Source of the DNA: Pomphorhynchus laevis
Lineage: Eukaryota; Acanthocephala; Palaeacanthocephala; Echinorhynchida; Pomphorhynchidae
Length of the DNA: 64,000 nt
Assembly: GCA_012934845.2 (NCBI GenBank)
Contig: WNNJ02000153.1
Coordinates: 47,685-111,684 of the forward strand
Reading direction: 5' to 3'
The position numbers were made by a program, and so were the translations under genes. The notes under the pieces were generated by a model. The model saw only the letters and a list, made by a program, of their open reading frames with translations, was not told where the DNA came from and searched no databases. Positions within the stretch are counted from its first letter, which is position 1; every line of letters starts with the position of its first letter. Shown here one piece after another: positions 24,751-36,767 of this stretch.

Positions 24751-26799
24751 CGGAGTTATGTACGGAGTATAGTGGGAATAAATGTGCTTGGGGATAAATC
24801 GAGTAATGTCCTGGGAATACGGATAGACCGCGTCTCCTGAGGGACTATAACATCTGCATATCTACCAGATAGTAATCTCCTGGGGTAGATTACTCTAAAT
24901 CCCTTGAATTTTTTGATTTTTGATATACTGAATCGGTACGCGAATTTCAAATGCACTATTGCTTTCGATACTACTTTCTGAAGATTCCATTTATTTTTTA
25001 AATTTCCAACTTCGTTCAAATTACCGCCACTTTAAATATACAAATTTATAGAGTCTGTATTATCTTACCGTATATCGGTTACTTTTTGGTTAAACCATTA
25101 AATCTTTAATTTTCATTATATTAATGCTCGGTATTGCCCTTTTAAGCAGCAGTTTTCATGTTAAAATATAATTTGTCATTGGGAATTTTACTTAATATGC
25201 AAAAAAAACATGAATTTATCAACTTCCACGAGATAGCAAGCAGCGTTCACACAGTTAATGCACTTGAAAAACTAGAACGAAAAGTATATAACTCTTCAGG
25301 AGTTACACTTATGTAAATTTATAAAAGTTAAAAAAAAACATTTATTTATAAAAGTTTTTTGTGAAAATGTTTTTAAATCTTGACTGATTAGATTATTCAA
25401 GCAATGTGATAAAACGGATCTTCGATTTTTGTTATGATTCCGTCAATATTAACATAAACTTGTATAATTATGTTTATGATGTCTCTTGACTTACTTGAGA
25501 TAAACCTTTTTAGATTGATTAAATCTTTAAAATGAACTTTAATCAATTTTAAACTTAAGTACAAAGTTTATGATATTTTTCCCAAATTGTTGGTTCTCAA
25601 TATCTCATTGTTTCATACGTTTAAGATAATGTTTTATCCTTATAGAGAATAAAGTAAATGTCTTGGACGATTAAGATCCATTTTTCCGGTGAATCGTTTT
25701 ATCGTCCATGAAGTAATGTAACACTGAAGGCACATAAATTGATGAAGACAATAGATTTATGATTTATAAATGCATATAGCGTAAAATATATTGAATAGCT
25801 TTTCATTTGTGTTGCTATTTTTCGATACTTAAAAAACTATATGCATTAATTTTATTTAATATTTATTTTTCCGGATTTTAAATATTCATTTAATAAAGTT
25901 AATCTCTAATTTCTAGCGAAGTATAAATATTAGCGAAGTATAAATAGCGAAGTATGATATATTTATATTAATATTCAGAACGAGTGTCATTATAAAAATA
26001 TACGCTTATCAGTTTTTCGTAGTTTTTGTTTGTATACCTAAAGTAAGAAATTCCCATTTACTAGAATTTTTGTATTCCCAGTAAATGGTAATTTGTATTC
26101 CTAAAGTAAAGCTATTTGTTAACCATTTGTTTCTGTATCTAATATATTCAATAGTTACCCATAAATGTGATATGACATTTTTTCAAATCCATAAGTGGAG
26201 AAGATTCTATTAGATCATTTCCAAATGATAAATACGAACTAAAGTGGGACTCCTCGTTCTAAAAGTACTTTCTTATATTTATGGTGACACTACGTATTCA
26301 AATATATTGAAAAATTCGTATACACGCGCTTATTAAAAATAGCGGTATTTCTATGTTGGGATTCTTCCAGAACTTGTTTGAACTTGTATGAAACATTTAA
26401 ATTCAAAATATTTAACAAAGACTATTTTTACGGTGATAAATTTTTATTTTAATTGACACCCAGCATTTATATTAATAAGCGTCATTATGAATCTTTTGCG
26501 ATTACTAAAAATAATTTTATTATACAATTTTTCTGGAACTCTTCCGAAACTATGTTGTATGATTAAATCAGCTAACTGAGTCTACAAAACTGAGTCTTAA
26601 CTGAGTCTTAAATATTTAAAATTATAACACAACAGGTGAACATGCCGGACTTACGAATTTCGAATTTTAATTTTCTAGTTATATATTAATAATGCCTATA
26701 TGTTATGTAATTATCAAAACTTGAATACTACTCTAAGCGGGATTGTTAAATGCCATCATAATCAAATAATGATCATATGATGATATGACCATGTAGCAT
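24751..26799. other. Intergenic, no recognisable feature
   Basis: A - strand frame at 25019-24756 (87 codons, basic) may be the extreme 5' part of LINE copy E or unrelated; I do not recognise it. The rest is AT-rich without genes. Confidence 0.4.
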
Positions 26800-26945
26800 G
26801 CGCAAAATATATTATTTTGTTATTGAATTACATTAGTGCATGAGGGTAAGCTACTTTCTGTAACGATTAACGACTGTATGCTTTATATAGCATTAGATTC
26901 TTTCAGATCAAAATGCATTTGACAAAGTTTTACCAAAAATAAAAA
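26800..26945 (+). repeat. Dispersed direct repeat, copy 1
   Basis: The block containing ATTAGATTCTTTCAGATCAA and TTTGACAAAGTT, with upstream TGCATGAGGGTAAGC, is repeated with substitutions at 27612-27752. Family unknown. Confidence 0.6.
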
Positions 26946-27611
26946 GGTATAGAAGCCAAACTAAAAACTTTTTAAAAGGGAGAGTACAATAGCACATATA
27001 TGTAATTAAAATAGGAGACATATCATCATCCATGCTAAACTTATTCCACGTAAATGATCATCATATCGATGCTTATAACGTTTTAATAACGTTATATAAC
27101 ATAATAACGTTATATCAGAGTTGTAATTCATTTGATACGGGATTCTAGAAAGAAATGAAATGTGTATGAATAAAATAAAACATCTTTTCATGTGGGTAAT
27201 CAAGATGCAAACTCAACATCATTCCCAAATGGTTTTAAAGAACATTTGTATTAATATTTAAGTTTTAGGTCTTAAAGATATTGATTGTTATTTTAGTTAT
27301 ATCTTGTTTTAGATTGTCAATTAATCATCAAAGTTATAAGTTGCACGGATGATCATGTTAGTTTTCTTATGTTCTTACTTGAAGCCGGATGAAAGATCCA
27401 TTTACGCTTAGTTATGTCGTACAACTAGTGTTTTACCGAGTCTGCTGATAGTATCATAAGATTGATAACTGAGCCGCTTAAAAGCAAAACATATTGTGTT
27501 TTCAGTTTTTGGAGCATGATTATAATTGTGTAATTGTAATTGATATTACATCGATTATATTAGTATCACTACTGGTATTTGATTATCAATTTATATGACG
27601 TTATTGATATG

Positions 27612-27752
27612 CAAATATTGTAATATAGCATTTTGACATTGTATCCCATTAGTTCATGGATAAGGCACTTTTTGTATCGATTTTCGACTGCATGCTTTAT
27701 GTAGTATTAGATTCTTTCAGATCAAAATGAATTTGACGAAGTTATTCCAATT
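27612..27752 (+). repeat. Dispersed direct repeat, copy 2
   Basis: Homologous to 26800-26945; the best conserved core is ATTAGATTCTTTCAGATCAA at about 27706. Confidence 0.6.
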
Positions 27753-30287
27753 TTAATATCTGTTTGATCAAAGTCTGCAAATCATAGCATGCAGGTCAAA
27801 GACATGATCAGCATACATCTCGATTAAAAAAGTTCTTCCAAACGCAGTATATTGCCTAACAAATAATAGGAAGATCTACTCTCATTATCGACCATTACTT
27901 GTTTAGCTAACTACTGCAAAGATCTTTATATTAAAAGTTGATGGTTGCTCTCAAGTTTGAAAATATTTTTGATTGTTTTTTGTATCCGTTTTATATTATT
28001 TGAAATTTTGATTTCTTTAATATAAGAAATTATTTAAAATTGAAAATTATTAATTTCCAAATTAAAAATCGAAATTATTTTATTCAATAATAATTAGGCA
28101 TATAATTTAAGCTTTAAATAGATACGATTTACTAAATACTTAATCAATTGAAATAGTGTTGGCTTGAAAATTCGTTCAGATTTTCAAAACATATTCAACG
28201 TTAATTGAGAAAATGCACTCGATTTATTTGAGAAAATGCGTCCGGGGTCTACGGGAATCCCATGAAGGCTAAGCAATCATTCGGTGTATTCACGAGCAAA
28301 GATAAATAAATTTTCGGTGCTCAACGATTTAGTTTACAAATCCACGAAAAATAAATACATTTTAAATCATATTTGAGTGTTTATACTGAGACTTCATTAA
28401 TTTTAAAATAAATTTTTAATATATAAAAATAAAAATTAATATAAATATAAAATATTAAAACTGTAAATTTTTTAAATAAAAATATTTTCATAACCTTACA
28501 TCTTTATCAACAGATTTATAGATATTAGATTATCAACGTTATAATAAAACCGTGGTTGACTATATAATATAATCGATTAAAGTAGCGGTAATATTAGCGA
28601 TTAAACTTAAAGGAACGGTGTTGCATCTATATTTATACTATATACAATTGTATTTAAACCACTATACAATATAGTGATAACTTTGAATAATAGGTAATGA
28701 TGATCATTGCCTTCGTTCTATTGTAATTATCTTTTAATATTATATTTCTTTAATTGATTATAATAAAAATTAGTTTGGTATTATTTTTTGTTCTTAACTT
28801 AATGATTTTAACAATAATCTGCAAACACTTCAAATATGATTTGTCTATTTAAATATAATGCGTGATCATATTTACACAATGAAGCTTCGGCATCCACCAA
28901 ACTCTGAAGTTGTGAAAATGTGTACTTAAACGAAACATATTTTTAGATCACATTTAGGTGTTCAAACATATGGTTGATATTTAAATTATGCAAAATAATT
29001 ACACCAGCGAACACAATCATTTAGGGCTTTATTGAAGCGCGTGTAGTACCGTTTTACTGCTTAATCGCTTACATTACCATTATTTTAATAATTAAAAATT
29101 AATTCCTAAAGGATGCAACGACAATGTACTTGAAATTGAAATAAATTATCGAAGGAACAAAATTCGAAAATTAGTGAATAATAAGTGAAATCTCGTTCAG
29201 CAGTATTTTTTTGGTTCAAATTAATAAAGTTTTACAGTTTATAAATCCTTTACGAGCATAAACCAGGGTCGTATCATAATTTTAGTGATATTTTCTACGA
29301 TTAATATAAAAAATACGTTAATGCGATAAATTATTTATGTAACAATAACCCAACTGTGTTATATATGAAACTAGCCAAATAAAGATATTGTTCGTTATGC
29401 AAAATATACAAATTTTAAAAATAATATTGAGTATTTAAAGAATTGTTAATAAATTGCTTGGCTTTTAAGAACGTGATAAGTGTTAAATAAAATCACATTA
29501 AAAAGTTCAAGGCAATGGTTCTCAGTCATTTATATTCTTAATGTTTTAATTCCTATAATGCGATATTTATATAGCATGTAGATCACCTTTGATTTATTCT
29601 GTGTTTTGATTTTGTTTAATTGTTTTTGATTTTTCTACAAAACGAAAGTAATCTTTAAATAAAAACTAAAATGATAATCGATCTGATCAATTTAAATATT
29701 TATATTTGAATAGAAAAAATCTTTTCTATTTATAATTTAAATAGAAAAAACACACTGCTTGTGTAAGTATATCTGAACATTGTGTTTTAAATAAACTTTT
29801 TAATATTTTAAATAAACGTTTATATATTTTTATTTTTAGATATTAAAAATCTAATGAATATTGACTTTTTTAATGAGTGTTTAAATTTTAATTTGTGTGG
29901 ATATTTAACTGACAACAATTGCAGCGGGCTCACCTCACAATTATTTATATTTGGCCCCGTAAAATAGATATATACCAGGCTTTTCGATATAATTGACAAA
30001 TAAATACTTTGTATTTTTGAGTTATTGGAAATGTAACAAAGTTTGGGCACTTGAAGCGTTCTACATCAGATATGAGGAACATAAACCAACGTGTACAGCT
30101 ATTTAAAACAGTTACATAATGATCATCGAAGGTTAAAAATGCTCAATTGAGCTGGGCATAATTTTATCGATTTGAAAATTTTTCTTTACTAAACAAATTG
30201 ATGCAATTTATCGGTTAATATTTTTCCATTTTACAGATTGTATTACTGGAAATAGATAATGAAATTTTATTAAATTGCATACACGTC
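27753..30287. other. AT-rich region upstream of the MADF gene
   Basis: No gene or known repeat was recognised. The 3' end probably contains the promoter and a 5' UTR intron of the MADF gene: a polypyrimidine-like stretch followed by TTTTACAG lies at 30229-30236, about 50 bases before its ATG. No clear core promoter motif could be singled out in such AT-rich sequence. Confidence 0.4.
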
Positions 30288-30803
30288 ATGAAGCGATCTG
30301 CACGGTCAAGGGTATGTCGTTCAAAAATTCCTAGAACAAATGTGAATGTCAAACCATCTGTGTCTGAATGTCGTATAAAGAATGAAAAAATTATTAATCA
30401 AATTGTTATTCCCGAACATATCAATATCGACGGAGTTGATTTCGATTGTTTTAATGACTTTAAATTACTTGACAACTTCTTTGCTACATATTCATCCTTA
30501 GAAATTCTTGAATTTACCGGTTTGACTACACATTCATCAAATGTCCGTCCAGATTACCAACCAGCTGTTCCAGAATACAATTTACCACTTCAATCATCGA
30601 TAACAGCTAAAAATGAAGAAAGTGAGTTTAGAAACTTCGTTCTTTCTAAAGATCAACCTGAACTTAGTCAATCAGCTGATGTTGAAATGGATTATGTTGA
30701 CGTATGTCAATGTAAGGACAGCGGATCATACTGTAATGGTGATACGACACCTGCAGATAATATTGATGTTACTGATACAGACGAACCAAGTTCGCTCGTT
30801 TCG
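30288..30803 (+). CDS. MADF/SANT-like domain protein, exon 1 of 4
   Basis: First coding exon of a gene whose four exons (30288-30803, 31442-31547, 33362-33945, 35875-36642) have mutually compatible phases (0, 1, 0) and GT..AG borders, giving 657 codons. This exon supplies residues 1-172: a basic start (MKRSARSRVCRSKIPRTNVN), then an acidic, low-complexity stretch with no recognisable fold. It ends at TTTCG before GTATGT. The ATG at 30288 is the first in frame; TTTTACAG 50 bases upstream suggests a preceding 5' UTR exon. MADF proteins are usually nuclear DNA-binding regulators, and the basic N-terminus would fit nuclear import. The product family beyond the domain is unknown. Confidence 0.8.
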
Positions 30804-31441
30804 GTATGTTTTCATAGTAGAGAATTCAATTTTTAAACGAGTATTCATACTTTAATGAAAAATCCGTTTATCGAGGCTATACGCGATAATTCTATGAATT
30901 TATTTAACCTTTGGTATTTTAATGGTTTCACGGCTCGAACAAAATTATTCCTAATTTTGATGTAACTAAAAAGTAACTAAATGATAAGATAACTTAATGT
31001 GAATGAAAAAATAAGTTCAAAAGTTATTTGTATTTAAAAAACTTATTTATATTTAAAGGTTTTACTGCTCGATCAAAATTATTTCTAATTTTTATGTAAT
31101 TAAAACGCAATTTAATGATAAAATAATTTTATGTAAATGAAAATGACTTTAAAATAAAATTTTAAAATTTACCTAATCGTAATTCACCTTTCTTTATATT
31201 TAAAGGGTTTTATTGTTCCTAATTTTCATTTTTCACAAAATTTAATGTCAATCTATTGGTAAACATTATTTTAAACTTGTATTACAATTTAGAAACGTTC
31301 AGTTTCTCCTAGCATTGTAGCCAGATATCTGGACACGTCATTATGTGCTCGATTGCGACCATTTATACCCAAAAGCTTGTAATAGTTTTATAATTTTTAG
31401 TTTTCTTGCTATATTCACTAATTTACAGGCGACCAGAACAG

Positions 31442-31547
31442 AAGGCCGACGTTTATAGTCCAATTCAAAATGATGCAATTGATAATGAACTAAACAACGA
31501 GATGATGCAGAAAAACAGACAAATGTTATCAAAGACTATCGAAAACT
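31442..31547 (+). CDS. MADF/SANT-like domain protein, exon 2 of 4
   Basis: A short exon between an acceptor ending in CCAGAACAG and a strong donor GTGAGT at 31548. It encodes KADVYSPIQNDAIDNELNNE and ends with MLSKTIEN, the first helix of the MADF domain. The more obvious acceptor TTTACAG at 31428 would put the exon out of frame and hit a stop within ten codons. I therefore place the border 13 bases downstream, which needs transcript support. Phase 1 at its end matches the start of exon 3. Confidence 0.7.
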
Positions 31548-31641
31548 GTGAGTATGGAAATTTGACTGTACATTATTTAACGATTAAGAAAGTTTGAATA
31601 ATTCACACGTAGTAAAATTTCGATTAATGTACAGCAGCAAT

Positions 31642-32018
31642 TTGAATTTCCACTTAAGAGTTTAAATTTAGTTTTAATAATATTTCGCTGATTTATATAT
31701 TTTACGATTTTCTGTTTGATTTTATTTGTATATTACTTGAATTTCCACTTAAGAGTTTAAATTTAGTTTTAATAATATTTCGCTGATTTATATATTTTAC
31801 GATTTTCTGTTTGATTTTATTTGTATATTACTTGAATTTCCACTTAAGAGTTTAAATTTAGTTTTAATAATATTTCGCTGATTTATATATTTTACGATTT
31901 TCTGTTTGATTTTATTTGTATATTACTTGAATTTCCACTTAAGAGTTTAAATTTAGTTTTAATAATATTTCACTGATTTATATGTTTTACGATTTTCTGT
32001 TTGATTTTATTTTTATAG
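31642..32018 (+). repeat. 95-bp tandem repeat, four units, derived from a PLE-like RT gene
   Basis: Units start at 31642, 31737, 31832 and 31927, with near identity between the first three. Read on the - strand, each unit encodes KQKIVKYINQRNIIKTKFKL followed by LSGN, clearly the C-terminal end of the PLE-like protein at 59894-59412 (EQKIVKYKNQHNNIKNKFKL, LSGK). The unit is 95 bp, not a multiple of three, so it was amplified as DNA and not under coding selection. Confidence 0.9.
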
Positions 32019-32029
32019 TTCTATGGTTT

Positions 32030-32365
32030 GTACGTATCTATTAAATTATTTTAACAATTTGAAGTAAAATCTTTTAAATAATTTCAAAATGAATTTATTT
32101 CTAATATTACTAAATATTAATAGTAATAATTCTAATATTTTCTTTGTAATCAATATTAGTTTTATTTACAATAAGGCTATCTGGATAAATTAGTTCGCTT
32201 ATTGAATACAAATATTAGAGTTAAATATACATATCATCAATATATCACAACATATTTCAAATCTTTTTATAATTTAGATTTTTTTAGACAGTTATTAACA
32301 AGTTCATATTCTATAAAGCTTAAAAATAAGTAAGATATAATTGGACTACTATTATTTTACGGTCT
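32030..32365 (-). mobile_element. PLE-like reverse transcriptase fragment, copy 1
   Basis: Diverged copy of the 32366-33060 fragment. Shared blocks include AAGGCTATCTGGATAAATTA, ATCAATATATC.CAACATAT and TATAAAGCTTAAAAATAAGT. No open frame of useful length remains. Confidence 0.7.
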
Positions 32366-33060
32366 AATTAACTTAAGAGTTGACATTCATTTTAATAATT
32401 TTTATTTTATGATTTTCTGTTTGATTTATTTTTATAGTAACCAAGTTTAATGCATCTATTAAATTATTTAAATGATTTTGAAGAAAACCAATATCGTTAC
32501 AAATTGTTGCAATTATTAAAATTTCATTATTTTATGTATTATATTTCATATTATATGGTATGCATGAATGCTCATGCAAAAATATGTTTCTTGTAAATTT
32601 AAATATGTCATCTTTACGATATAAATTAAAAGTAGTTTTAATTGATGTTAATTTATTGTATACATCTAGATATATACCTTCTTTGTCATTAATATTGGTT
32701 TTATTAAGAATGATGCTACCTGGATAAATGTGTTCGCTTATTGAATAAAAATTGCTAGAATAGACATATATCATCAATATATCGAAACATATATTTAATA
32801 TCTTTATATAATTTAGATTTATTTTTTACACAGTTATGAACAAGTTCATATTCTATAAAGCTTAAAAATAAGTAAGATATAATTGGGCTAATATTACTTC
32901 CTATTATTATATCTATAAATATAAATGTCTCTACTTTTAAATAATTTTGATTTATCAAAATATTTAAGGATTCTATAAATTCAACTTTATTCAAATATTT
33001 ATATTTACTTAATGGTTTAATTTTTGTTTGATAGTTATAAAACATCATTTTCAATAAAGC
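32366..33060 (-). mobile_element. PLE-like reverse transcriptase fragment, copy 2
   Basis: The - strand frames at 33054-32755 and 32777-32532 encode IIGSNISPIISYLFLSFIEY (RT motif B region), KYMFRYIDDICLF (catalytic YIDD), LNKTNINDKEGIYLDV, and NLYRKDDIFKFTRNIFLHEH. YIDD with the FRYIDDI context and the downstream L-Y-x-K segment are typical of Penelope-like RTs and relatives that are frequent in aquatic invertebrates. No GIY-YIG domain is seen here. It lies antisense inside an intron. Confidence 0.75.
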
Positions 33061-33160
33061 TTATAACTAAGTCAGCTATAATTGGGATACTATCACCTTT
33101 TATTGGAACACCATTTGTCTAAATATTTGTTAAATAATGACAATTTTCTCATTGTATTAG
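33040..33160 (-). mobile_element. PLE-like reverse transcriptase fragment, copy 3
   Basis: The - strand reads TNGVPIKGDSIPIIADLVIS followed by FIEND, an independent diverged copy of the RT motif B segment, abutting copy 2. This indicates tandem or nested insertions of the same family. Confidence 0.65.
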
Positions 33161-33361
33161 GTAAGGTTGAAATGATTGATCTAAAAATAGAAAAACTTTT
33201 TGGACGTCAAAAGAAGCCCACTGTACCTATTAGTTTTAGCAGCTATATATCGATTGGACGATTACGAAAATCAATTTTAAAGCTCATCTCAAAGGTATTA
33301 TCAGCACTAGCAAATGTATGATTATTAAGGTTAGTCTGTTTAAAATAGATTTTATCTTCAG

Positions 33362-33945
33362 ATTACACACTCTGGAGGCATATGGACTTAAACTACAGTA
33401 ATAGCATTTTAATTAGATTACAAAAAACATGTACATTAACTATTAATTGTATTGTTGCCAATCCCAATCGCCTACCGGCTATCGATTGCGAACAGCGTTG
33501 GAAATCTCTAAAAGAAGTGTGTCAGTTTGGTAGCCTGTTTGGAATACGTTTTCATGCCCATCAGTACGAATCCTTGGAATCTCATTCAACTCATTCAGGC
33601 AACGAAGATCCAGTTGTGCCGCTTATTCTGCGAAGGTCCTCACAATCAGCGAAGTCTTCAACGACCGCGTTCTCTAGCAAAATACTAATACCTCCGCTTC
33701 AAGAATCACCGTTAGCATTACCGGTTCAGCCATTACTTCCAACAGTTGTATCAACAAGTGGACGAACATCTACAATGACATCAAAATTTTCTACAACCAC
33801 ACTTACAATGAACAAGGGAGCCACCGTTAAGATCATAAAAACAAGCATGCGCGATGTTGTTGATTCATTCCTAAAACGAAAACAAACAGATTCAGACAGC
33901 AAAGAAATCAGTACCATTCGAATTATTTCTCCAGCAACGAGACAG
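33362..33945 (+). CDS. MADF/SANT-like domain protein, exon 3 of 4
   Basis: Carries most of the MADF-like domain. After the splice the sequence runs YYTLWRHMDLNYSNSILIRL, then IDCEQRWKSLKE. This is the L-W-x(5)-Y spacing followed by the C-x-x-R-W-K-x-L motif that marks MADF/Myb-SANT-like DNA-binding domains (protein residues about 195-262). Next comes a Ser/Thr/Pro-rich linker (residues about 280-365) with few charged residues. The last part is a basic segment, SFLKRKQTDSDSKEI, which may be nuclear targeting. The exon ends ATRQ before GTATAG. The acceptor TTATCTTCAG and phase agree with exon 2. Confidence 0.8.
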
Positions 33946-34574
33946 GTATAGTTTCAAACTTATTATGCAGGTATACTTTGAAACCTAAAATATTTTCAAA
34001 TTTTATCTAGATAATGTCTGCATCGTCAAAAATATGCACTTAATGAAGTACCAAGACAGGGTAGTTTGTCTTCTTAAAACGAGACTTTCTCAAACATGAC
34101 TTTTATTTTTTAAGCCATACGTGAATTATTTATTGATATTTTACAACATCATTTTCTTGGTAAAATGATCTTCTGTAAGAACACTATCGAAAATCTCAAG
34201 CTGGAAATTTTTTAAAATATAATAGAATTTGTCTTGTACTAAAAGAATTTTTATTAATTTAGTTTCATAATTTAATTAATTCAAATTAAAATTTATAAAA
34301 TAGTATAAATAGTAATTTTATATTTAGTAATATTTTTCTATTGAGTTTTGTCGTTTTGTATGTCTTTGATGAAAACATATAGGACATTAAAATGTTCATT
34401 AAAGGCCAAAAAACAAAATCTTAAAAATGTCTTAAAAATGTAAAATAAATTCATGAACTGATTCAATTGTGATTAAAAATGATTGAATACCCGCAAACTG
34501 CATTTTGGAATCGTTTTATCCTAAATTTCTATTTATTTGTCATTTGTAATTTAATTAAAGACACAAGGGGTTTA

Positions 34575-34720
34575 ATAATTTAATATTTGATATTATTAAT
34601 AATATTATTATTTATTAATATTATTATTAAATATTATTATTAAATATTAATATTATTATTAAATATTATTATTATTTATTGAATTATTATTAATTTAATA
34701 TTTGATAAAACTTAAATTAA
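34575..34720. repeat. ATT/TAA low-complexity tract
   Basis: Continuous TATTATTAAATATTATT-type sequence within intron 3. Confidence 0.9.
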
Positions 34721-35082
34721 ATTAAAATAAATTAGTATTCACATTTCACTTTAATATAATATAATTATAATAATACAATTTCTAATTATAATATAATATT
34801 AATATAGTATTTAATTTATTTTTTATTTTTTTATTTCGTAATATTTTAAATATTCTAGTTTTGTTTAAAGTTACATAATAAATGGATAATACTATTGAAA
34901 TGTTTTTAAAACGGTCGATAAATAAATTTCAGCTTACTTTTTAAGACAAATTCATTGACATATACACTGTCCTGGTTTGTCCTGGTTTAAAATTAGGAGA
35001 TACAATATTGTTATTGCTCGTTCTGCAGGTAGTTGTGACTACAAACTTGTAGCTAGGAATATGCGCCGAAATCTGATAACAG

Positions 35083-35560
35083 AGCAGTTACTCCTGATGA
35101 CCTCTAATTCTTATTCTGATACATCTGTTATTTTTTAGTTAATTCATAGCAATTGACTTTTATTTTAAGTTTAAATAATAAATTGTATTGTTATATAAAT
35201 TCTAATTGTATTTTGTTATTAAAAAATAAAAATTAAAAATTTCTTATTGGTGGTCTGTTAGGCGTAATTTGACGTTATTTTTTATTTATAATAAAAAAAT
35301 AAAATTTTAACTTGATAAAAATAAATTGTATTAAATCTTGTAATTATTTTTTATTTAACTTTGTTTTTGATTAATATATAGTATAAAATACGTAGACTCA
35401 GTTATCTGATCTGATTTGTTCTACTGACAAGTTATTATTGGCCTTTGGACTTTGTTTTCCCGATAATATAAGCTCTGTCAGAAATACTGAAACTATGTAT
35501 TATTGATACGACATTATTTTTCTGCTTATTTTCATGCTTATTTTATTTTATTGACATGTA
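35083..35560 (+). repeat. Dispersed AT-rich repeat, T1 family, copy 1
   Basis: Defined by CTCCTGATGACCTCTAATTC at one end and AATACGTAGACTCAGTTA near the other, separated by about 300 AT-rich bases, plus a tail with TCTGTCAGAAATACTGAAAC. The other copies are at 47190-47450 and 47575-47640, 52250-52690 (inverted) and 58945-59420 (inverted). No coding capacity; probably a non-autonomous element. Confidence 0.7.
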
Positions 35561-35874
35561 GATTTTGTTTCCAGTAAAATGTATAGCCTCTGTAATAGAA
35601 TTATAAAATACAATATAACAATTATTTAGTATTTACAAATATCTATTATTATTTAATTATTTAAATTTTATTAATCTTTATTTTTATTTATAAATAATAT
35701 AAAATACGTATACTCAGTTAGTTGATCTGAATTGATACATTAATTTACTTATACATTTATTTACTTTTAATTTACATTAAAAGTAAATTAAATGTATCTA
35801 ATTAGTATCTTTTAATTTAAAATATTTCATACAAATAATTACCGATAAACTAATAGGACTTATTTTTAATCTAG

Positions 35875-36642
35875 AGAAAATCAGATGATTTACCAACAGC
35901 AAAATCGGATATTTCGAACTTTGAAATCTTGGAGCGATTATACAATGATCTGTTATCTAAACATGGGTCGGATATGTACATAAAGGTTTTTTCCGAACTG
36001 TATATATACACTCACTTGCCCCCGTTAAGTGTCCACATTCCCATCATGAATTCGTTTACAAGTCGATTCCGTCGGTTATGCATTAGTGCCTTGATGAAAA
36101 GGGATTATTCTGATCAAATATCATCCGTGCAACCTTTCAGCAAATCAAATGACGTAGAAAAAGAAATCCAAGAATATCTAGATTCGCACTTTCGGAGCTT
36201 AAAGAATAAAGAATTTTCCAGTATTACAGATGGAAAGCTGCTAGACAAAGCTGTGCATCGTCAGCTACTCCAGATTCAAACATACACTGTAAAGATGTTA
36301 TGTTGGAGTACAAAGAATATGAAAACTGTAGATTATGAACCGCTGAAGCTGTACAAACACGTATTCGAGATTATACAATATTCATACTATTTCAACGAAC
36401 CGCTCACCACGCCCTTGCTTTCTGCGTTCCAGCTAACACTTCGTCGTCTGTATTGTCACTCGTTGGCTGAAGATAGTCTATGCGATAAATTAAAACTAAT
36501 ACTGCAATATGTCAGCAAGCTTATCGAATATAGCAAAGCAAGACTATCTTTATCGGCTTCATTAGCCACCTCAACTCCTGAGAGAGTAACCACTCCTGCA
36601 TCGTCTCAAAGCACGACCACAGTAATTGACATTTCTAATTGA
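35875..36642 (+). CDS. MADF/SANT-like domain protein, exon 4 of 4
   Basis: The last exon runs from the TTAATCTAG acceptor to the TGA at 36640-36642. The open frame is 255 codons. It begins RKSDDLPTAKSDISNFEILE and encodes a mostly helical, Leu-rich C-terminal region (for example FEIIQYSYYF, FQLTLRRLYCHSL, LKLILQYVSKLIEYSKARL) that I cannot assign to a family. It closes with a Ser/Thr-rich tail ending TTTVIDISN. AATAAA polyadenylation signals follow at 36756 and 36762. The helical region could mediate protein contacts; no BESS motif, common in insect MADF proteins, is visible. Confidence 0.85.
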   Translation, partial: RKSDDLPTAKSDISNFEILERLYNDLLSKHGSDMYIKVFSELYIYTHLPPLSVHIPIMNSFTSRFRRLCISALMKRDYSDQISSVQPFSKSNDVEKEIQEYLDSHFRSLKNKEFSSITDGKLLDKAVHRQLLQIQTYTVKMLCWSTKNMKTVDYEPLKLYKHVFEIIQYSYYFNEPLTTPLLSAFQLTLRRLYCHSLAEDSLCDKLKLILQYVSKLIEYSKARLSLSASLATSTPERVTTPASSQSTTTVIDISN

Positions 36643-36755
36643 AAATTTTATTCTCTAGAGCTTCCGTATTTTTGTAAGCTAATGTATTTTACTTCCTTTT
36701 GAACATATTGATTATATTTTACTGTTAAATTTTTCTATTCAAGCACGTTATGCTG

Positions 36756-36767
36756 AATAAAAATAAA
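36756..36767 (+). terminator. Polyadenylation signals of the MADF gene
   Basis: Two overlapping AATAAA hexamers about 115 bases after the stop codon. Confidence 0.6.

Larger units (their letters stand above)
31548..33361 (+). other. Intron 2 of the MADF gene, packed with PLE-derived repeats
   Basis: The donor is GTGAGT and the acceptor is TTTATCTTCAG. The intron contains a 95-bp tandem array (31642-32018) and three PLE-like RT fragments in the opposite orientation (32030-33160). An apparent ORF at 33166-33318 on the + strand lies next to the acceptor but does not fit the reading phase, so it is probably not an exon. Confidence 0.75.
33946..35874 (+). other. Intron 3 of the MADF gene
   Basis: Donor GTATAG, acceptor TTAATCTAG. 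Very AT-rich. It contains an ATT-type low-complexity tract at 34575-34720 and a dispersed repeat (T1 family) at 35083-35560, itself partly repeated at 35695-35745. Confidence 0.75.

Noticed and set aside
33082-33321. 79-codon + strand frame (MGYYHLLLEHHLSKY...) as an exon of the MADF gene
   Set aside because: Its phase does not fit the next acceptor at 33361, while exon 2 joins exon 3 directly in phase and completes the MADF domain. Part of the frame is antisense to a PLE-like RT fragment.
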